The notes under the pieces: model-generated | Database searches by the model: none | The model's input: the letters and a program-made list of their open reading frames with translations, nothing else | Told to the model about the DNA's origin: nothing | Assembly (NCBI RefSeq): GCF_000293805.1 | Contig: NZ_AMBZ01000015.1 | Span: 1-54,808 of the forward strand | Reading direction: 5' to 3' | DNA from: Paenibacillus alvei DSM 29 | GTDB taxonomy: Bacteria; Bacillota; Bacilli; Paenibacillales; Paenibacillaceae | DNA: 54,808 nucleotides | Part shown: piece by piece, positions 51,772-54,808 of the stretch | Layout: every line of letters starts with the position of its first letter | Position numbering within the stretch: position 1 is the first letter of the stretch | Program-made: the position numbers and the translations under genes

Positions 51772-52143
51772 ATGGAGAAAATAACTGTAACCACTGAATC
51801 GACTGAAGTTATTTCATCCGGTACCTTAATAACTTATGATAATGAGCCGATTAAGATGTCAATAGATCTTAATAATTGGCACCTCAAGTTGGAATTCAAT
51901 TTTGTACAAAGTGAAAACGACAATGAAGACGGCAACCTCAGGTTTAGAAGCAACGACAATTGCCTAATTATCGATTTTATTAATTTCAACAATAGCTTAG
52001 GGATGGGTAACTCCACACCAATTGAAATTGGACAACACCGTGGTAAAAAGCTGTTTCTTAATTATCGTGTGTACTCCTTAACTAGCAACTCTGATAAAAC
52101 TTTTCATTACACCCTTTACAGAAACCTTAAGGAGGGTGAATAG
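51772..52143 (+). CDS. DUF6864-like protein
   Basis: 123 aa, ATG after AAGGAGAATGTCAT. Contains STEVISSGTLITYDNEPIKM, LKLEFNFVQSENDN, FINFNNSLGMGNSTP and KTFHYTLYRNL, the pattern I associate with DUF6864, a family of unknown function. It is on the plus strand, opposite to the late operon, and followed at once by a two-TM protein. Confidence 0.65.
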   Translation: MEKITVTTESTEVISSGTLITYDNEPIKMSIDLNNWHLKLEFNFVQSENDNEDGNLRFRSNDNCLIIDFINFNNSLGMGNSTPIEIGQHRGKKLFLNYRVYSLTSNSDKTFHYTLYRNLKEGE

Positions 52144-52144
52144 T

Positions 52145-52555
52145 TTGGGAGTTACAGCCACTCAAGAGCCCAAAAGACAACGCAGAAAAACATCAGGCAT
52201 TCAAATCAATGAAGAGTTAGCCCAAGGTTCAACTGTCCATACTAACATAGCCCAAGAGGTTATCGTCACAACCAAAGATAAGATTAATTTAGCTTTAATT
52301 AACCACCAAAAGTACAATAAAGCTAAAAGCGACTGGGTTGCCCCCTTCTCTATCCTGCTATCTGTAATTGCTTCTCTAGCCGCAGCTGATTTCAAGTCTG
52401 CTTTTTCTATACCGGCAGATACTTGGAGATCACTGTTCATCATCGTTGGAGTTGCCTCTGGTTTTTGGCTTTTATACTGTTTTACCATCTATTCAGATAC
52501 AGAAATAAGGGTAGAGATGAAGATTTTATCGAAACCCTTAAATCAGATAAAATAA
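52145..52555 (+). CDS. Two-transmembrane protein paired with DUF6864-like gene
   Basis: 136 aa; TTG at 52145 eight bases after GGAGG (a GTG at 52136 overlaps the previous stop). Polar, basic N-terminus, then two transmembrane helices (about FSILLSVIASLAAADF and SLFIIVGVASGFWLLYCFTIY). The tight coupling suggests a two-protein unit. A strong terminator follows. It could be a phage-exclusion or defence pair; no direct evidence. Confidence 0.6.
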   Translation: MGVTATQEPKRQRRKTSGIQINEELAQGSTVHTNIAQEVIVTTKDKINLALINHQKYNKAKSDWVAPFSILLSVIASLAAADFKSAFSIPADTWRSLFIIVGVASGFWLLYCFTIYSDTEIRVEMKILSKPLNQIK

Positions 52556-52587
52556 ACTAACTACTACATAACACAGATATTTATTAT

Positions 52588-52615
52588 GGCCGTTGATACA
52601 CGGCCTTCTTTTTTT
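52588..52615 (+). terminator. Intrinsic terminator of the plus-strand pair
   Basis: GGCCGTTGATACACGGCC followed by TTCTTTTTTT. Confidence 0.85.
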
Positions 52616-52700
52616 GTAACTATATCATAGCACTTACAATATCTATCTTATGGTCAAAAACAGGTCACAATATCAAAGTGATACAAGTTACGTTCCAATT

Positions 52701-52727
52701 AAAAGTACCGCCCCCTAAGGGACGGCT
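52701..52727 (-). terminator. Terminator ending the conserved RNA element (prophage 2)
   Basis: Minus strand GCCGTCCC-TTAG-GGGGCGGT then ACTTTTAATT, the counterpart of 15901-15931. Confidence 0.75.
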
Positions 52728-52757
52728 ATATATTAAGGTTATGAATAACGCACTATG

Positions 52758-52836
52758 TAGACGCTGCGCGGTTTCCACCGGTATCCTTCTTGCTGTCGCC
52801 GGGTTTGTTCGCCGCGCCTCTCGTTCATTGCGTCTA
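52758..52836 (-). ncRNA. Conserved nested-stem RNA element, late-control region (prophage 2)
   Basis: Minus strand: outer stem TAGACGC/GCGTCTA, inner stem GCGCGG/CCGCGC, and a shorter apical part than in prophage 1 (79 versus 104 nt). CCGGTGGAAACCGCGC is identical in both, and AACAA occurs at the same place in the 5' strand. It follows the ArpU stop (52842) immediately. A TAACAT -10-like box overlaps the gene end at the same relative position. Confidence 0.6.
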
Positions 52837-52841
52837 TGTTA

Positions 52842-53348
52842 TCATCTTATCAGCCTGAATCGTTCACAGCGTACTTTTTTCATCCTTTTTTTTGCACTTT
52901 TTTGTCTGAACTTTACTAAGCCAAGCGAATGAGCCAACTTGATGAGAGCATTATTTCGTATTTCTCTATAGGTGTTATGGCTTATCGGTGGCTTAAAAAT
53001 GAAGTTGTACACCTGATAATCCTTGACATAATCTTTCATGTACCGTTCCTGCATGATTAATTTTTCCTCTGGTTGCAGCCTCTCAACGGCTTGTTCAATT
53101 CTCCGGCAGTATTTGTACATTTCGATCAAATGTGAATTGTGCAATGCAGTCTTTGCTGTAGGATCACTAGTGCTATTTGTATTGCCGTGATATCGCGGCT
53201 CGTAGGATGGTGTTATGACTGGCTCTAGCTCTTCCATATTGCAGTGTTTGCGCACTCTGTATAATCTGAATGCGCCAATTACTTCGGCTTTGGTCGAATT
53301 TACGTCTATTTCTGGTATGGTATCCATTGATAGTTGTTCAACCCCCAT
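52842..53348 (-). CDS. ArpU-type late regulator (prophage 2)
   Basis: 168 aa from ATG at 53348 after GGAGGGGTGAGACA. Starts MGVEQLSMDTIPEIDV; C-terminal half has a sigma-like region (LIMQERYMKDYVKDYQVYNF, NTYREIRNNALIKLAHSLGL). Much diverged from the prophage 1 regulator but in the same place. Controls late genes, probably through the adjacent conserved element. Confidence 0.75.
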   Translation of the reverse strand: MGVEQLSMDTIPEIDVNSTKAEVIGAFRLYRVRKHCNMEELEPVITPSYEPRYHGNTNSTSDPTAKTALHNSHLIEMYKYCRRIEQAVERLQPEEKLIMQERYMKDYVKDYQVYNFIFKPPISHNTYREIRNNALIKLAHSLGLVKFRQKSAKKRMKKVRCERFRLIR

Positions 53349-53352
53349 TGTC

Positions 53353-53580
53353 TCACCCCTCCAAAAGTTCGTATAAGTCCATTTGCCCGTCTTCTGCGAT
53401 ATAATCCGATGCATCTATGACATAACCACGTAGCAGCCAAGCAGGTTCTACTTCCTTGGAGTCCTCTTCTGTTTCCTTTATGGGCTGTCCTGCAATGCGC
53501 GGGTGTCCTTTATACCGGTTGTCCCAAGTCTCTTCTGCCTGAGACGTCCATACCCAATGTGTTTTAGCGGTTACCTTCAT
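53353..53580 (-). CDS. Conserved early phage protein (paralogue of 16596-16826)
   Basis: 75 aa. Shares VTAKTHWVWTSQAEETWDN and the C-terminal DGQMDLYELLEG with the prophage 1 protein. Overlaps its upstream neighbour. Function unknown. Confidence 0.6.
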   Translation of the reverse strand: MKVTAKTHWVWTSQAEETWDNRYKGHPRIAGQPIKETEEDSKEVEPAWLLRGYVIDASDYIAEDGQMDLYELLEG

Positions 53581-53916
53581 GCACTGTCAGCTCCGTACAA
53601 TGATCTTTGCATCTCTCGAATCCAAGAGTGTATATATGCTTCGTTGCTATATGCGGAGTAACCATCAGTTTTATCCAGAATCCGATCAAGCAGTTCCAAT
53701 AGTCGCCGTTCTCGTTCCGTGGCTTCGTCTGCTCGTTTCTTCTCAGTTGTGTATTGTTCTTTCAGCTCGTCATATAGTTCACTTTTCTTCTGATACTCTT
53801 GCTTCCAGTAGGACAATCGTTCCGTATCATCTCCTATGATCCCGTGCATCGTATGGATGGGCATTGTCATGTATGACTTTCCGCCATCCTTCTATGTCCG
53901 TCGTCTTCTTATGCAT
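53577..53916 (-). CDS. Coiled-coil early protein (probable frameshift), paralogue of 16823-17224
   Basis: ATG at 53916 follows AAGGAGATAGTAAGG, the same site as in prophage 1, but the frame stops early unless one C is removed from the C3 run at 53841-53843; then it reads RIIGDDTERLSYWKQEYQKK and continues to 53577 (112 aa). SYWKQEYQKKSELYDELKEQ aligns with the prophage 1 gene. If there is no error, a shorter start within 53870 would be used. Confidence 0.5.
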
Positions 53917-54043
53917 CCTTACTATCTCCTTTCAGCAGCAGTTCTTCACAGGTTAGGCATAGGTGAATGTATCTTCCGTTTCCGTCCGTCAACGCCGTTC
54001 GTGATTCTTTCGCCTTACATATTTCGCAGAGTGGTCTACTCAT
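53909..54043 (-). CDS. Small zinc-ribbon early protein
   Basis: 44 aa, ATG inside GGAGGTACAGGGGATGAG. CEICKAK and CLTCEEL form one zinc ribbon. It ends GDSKDA, which contains the ribosome-binding site of the next gene, exactly as the unrelated membrane protein at 17217-17351. Confidence 0.6.
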   Translation of the reverse strand: MSRPLCEICKAKESRTALTDGNGRYIHLCLTCEELLLKGDSKDA

Positions 54044-54452
54044 CCCCTGTACCTCCCTGCCCCTGTAGGGTGAGTATGGATGCTATGGTGCGCTGACGTG
54101 GTGTTGCTTGAAGCATTTTGATGACGTTTCTCAGGGCATAGTCATGGGCTATTGCATACCCACTAGGCCACATTAGCCCGTCCAATTGCCGTACATACTC
54201 TACTGCATTCCGCTCAATAGCCAGTTCTTGCAGTTCCAATGATTCTTCTACTTCTGTCGCTGGCTCGTAACCTAGCACTTCAATCATGGTTCCATCTTGC
54301 TTGTAATACACTCCATACTCGTACTCTGCCATCCACTGCCCCGTCCCATTTACTCCTGGATGTTCTTCCTCACGCCACCCAGCTACCTTGGGGACGATCT
54401 CTTCTAGTTCCCCATCTGTCATCTGTTCCAGTTGCTCTCTTGTATATGTCAT
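54036..54452 (-). CDS. Phage ABA-sandwich-like early protein
   Basis: 138 aa from ATG at 54452 (MTYTREQLEQMTDGELEEI) after AAGGAGGAAACAGAGTC. The start and the WMAEYEYGVYYKQDG and SGYAIAHDYALRNVIKML segments resemble phage ABA sandwich/DUF2591 proteins, common early genes of unknown role. It ends GGTGDE at a shared junction. Confidence 0.6.
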   Translation of the reverse strand: MTYTREQLEQMTDGELEEIVPKVAGWREEEHPGVNGTGQWMAEYEYGVYYKQDGTMIEVLGYEPATEVEESLELQELAIERNAVEYVRQLDGLMWPSGYAIAHDYALRNVIKMLQATPRQRTIASILTLQGQGGTGDE

Positions 54453-54535
54453 GACTCTGTTTCCTCCTTGATCAATTCCCAACCTGTATCTTCATAACCA
54501 CAATGACTGTCACACACGAATTTAATTAATTCCAT
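54449..54535 (-). CDS. Tiny early protein with a cysteine pair
   Basis: 28 aa (MELIKFVCDSHCGYEDTG). Its end contains the ribosome-binding site AAGGAGG of the next gene. The ribosome-binding site of its own start is weak, so it is less certain. Confidence 0.35.
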   Translation of the reverse strand: MELIKFVCDSHCGYEDTGWELIKEETES

Positions 54536-54587
54536 CTTCCGTTCTTACCATGTGCATATCGTCAAAGCATTTCTGGCAAATATTCAT
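54522..54587 (-). CDS. Tiny zinc-knuckle early protein
   Basis: 21 aa (MNICQKCFDDMHMVRTEDG). ATG overlaps the stop of the chimeric gene upstream, with GGAGGAGGGGAAGCAGTC as ribosome-binding site. A real translated product is possible but not sure. Confidence 0.35.
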   Translation of the reverse strand: MNICQKCFDDMHMVRTEDGIN

Positions 54588-54808
54588 GACTGCTTCCCCT
54601 CCTCCTGTATGCGTTGTATGGTATATGAAAGTAGATTGATATCATTTGTGTAGTCGCACCTTGTACACTTGAAGAGTCCCATTTTCTCGTTTATTTTCAG
54701 TTCATCCCTCACGATTATCATTGTTTTTAGTGCGTCTTGGAGCCGCTGGTTTAGCCGTTCCACTTCTTCCTCCGCTGCAATTGCACGCCGTATAGCGTGT
54801 GGCGCAAC
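54584..54808 (-). CDS. Chimeric early gene, 3' part (cut by window edge)
   Basis: The body (54603 onward) is identical to the prophage 1 gene 19010-19339, but it ends QRIQEEGKQS, the tail of the neighbouring prophage 1 gene 18730-19023. The switch is in the shared CATACAACGCATACAGG. So this is a visible fusion of two prophage 1-type genes, with the intervening zinc-finger gene missing. Start lies beyond the window. Confidence 0.6.
   Translation of the reverse strand, partial: VAPHAIRRAIAAEEEVERLNQRLQDALKTMIIVRDELKINEKMGLFKCTRCDYTNDINLLSYTIQRIQEEGKQS
54603..54808. repeat. 206-bp direct repeat, copy 2 (cut by window edge)
   Basis: Identical to 19038-19243. It lies in the early operon of prophage 2, showing recent exchange between two otherwise diverged prophages. 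Confidence 0.9.

Noticed and set aside
1..54808. CRISPR arrays, tRNA or rRNA genes, insertion sequences
   Set aside because: I looked for regular repeats with unique spacers, cloverleaf folds and transposase motifs and saw none; the only long repeat is the 206-bp exchange between prophages.

Overview
The window is almost entirely prophage DNA from an endospore-forming Bacillales bacterium. Phage gene content and moderate GC fit Paenibacillaceae (Paenibacillus or Brevibacillus), but this is an inference. The only clearly bacterial sequence is about 195 bp at 30994-31188. It encodes an internal piece of CotJC, the spore-coat manganese catalase. Two prophages lie on either side of it in the same orientation, so cotJC appears to have been interrupted twice. 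The N-terminal part would lie to the right of the window and the C-terminal part to the left. Excising both elements would restore the gene.

Prophage 1 (1 to about 30993; its lysis end is off the left edge) is an HK97-type siphovirus. Reading along the minus strand from right to left: a lysogeny control region with a Cro-like gene (28592-28777) opposite a CI/LexA-like repressor (28946-29526), and a large serine integrase (29539-30984) directly beside cotJC; a replication/partition block (HUH Rep, RusA, ParA, ParB with a Lar-like zinc finger, HNH, PAPS-reductase-like protein, Dam methylase); a run of small, translationally coupled early genes (16596-20918); an ArpU-type late regulator; a structured noncoding element followed by terminators; then HNH, terminase, portal, ClpP-like prohead protease, HK97 capsid, connectors, tail tube, frameshifted tail chaperone, tape measure, Dit and the start of a Gp37-like tail protein.

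Prophage 2 (about 31189 to beyond 54808; its integrase end is off the right edge) has a different head module (SPP1/PBSX-like terminase, portal, minor head protein, scaffold, coat). It shares the early-gene style and the late-control element with prophage 1. Its left end carries an XRE repressor with three 17-bp operators, a divergent cluster of three tiny membrane peptides, a gene under LexA-like boxes, and a lysis cassette (holin, amidase, phosphodiester glycosidase). Cargo includes a secreted protein between tail genes and a plus-strand DUF6864-like/two-TM pair next to the terminase.

The strongest candidates for new biology are: (1) cotJC split by two prophages, resembling a compound skin-like element; (2) a nested-stem RNA between the ArpU gene and the late operon, conserved in both prophages and followed at the same distance by a terminator, reminiscent of a put-type antitermination RNA; (3) early genes whose 3' ends encode the ribosome-binding site of the next gene and act as recombination junctions, with one chimeric gene visible; (4) three mini membrane proteins under one operator-controlled promoter.

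Reading frames in several conserved genes (two terminase genes, two tape measures, a tail tube, the repressor and others) are broken by single-base indels, mostly in short homopolymers. This points to sequencing error more than gene decay. Full-length corrected spans are given for those genes.
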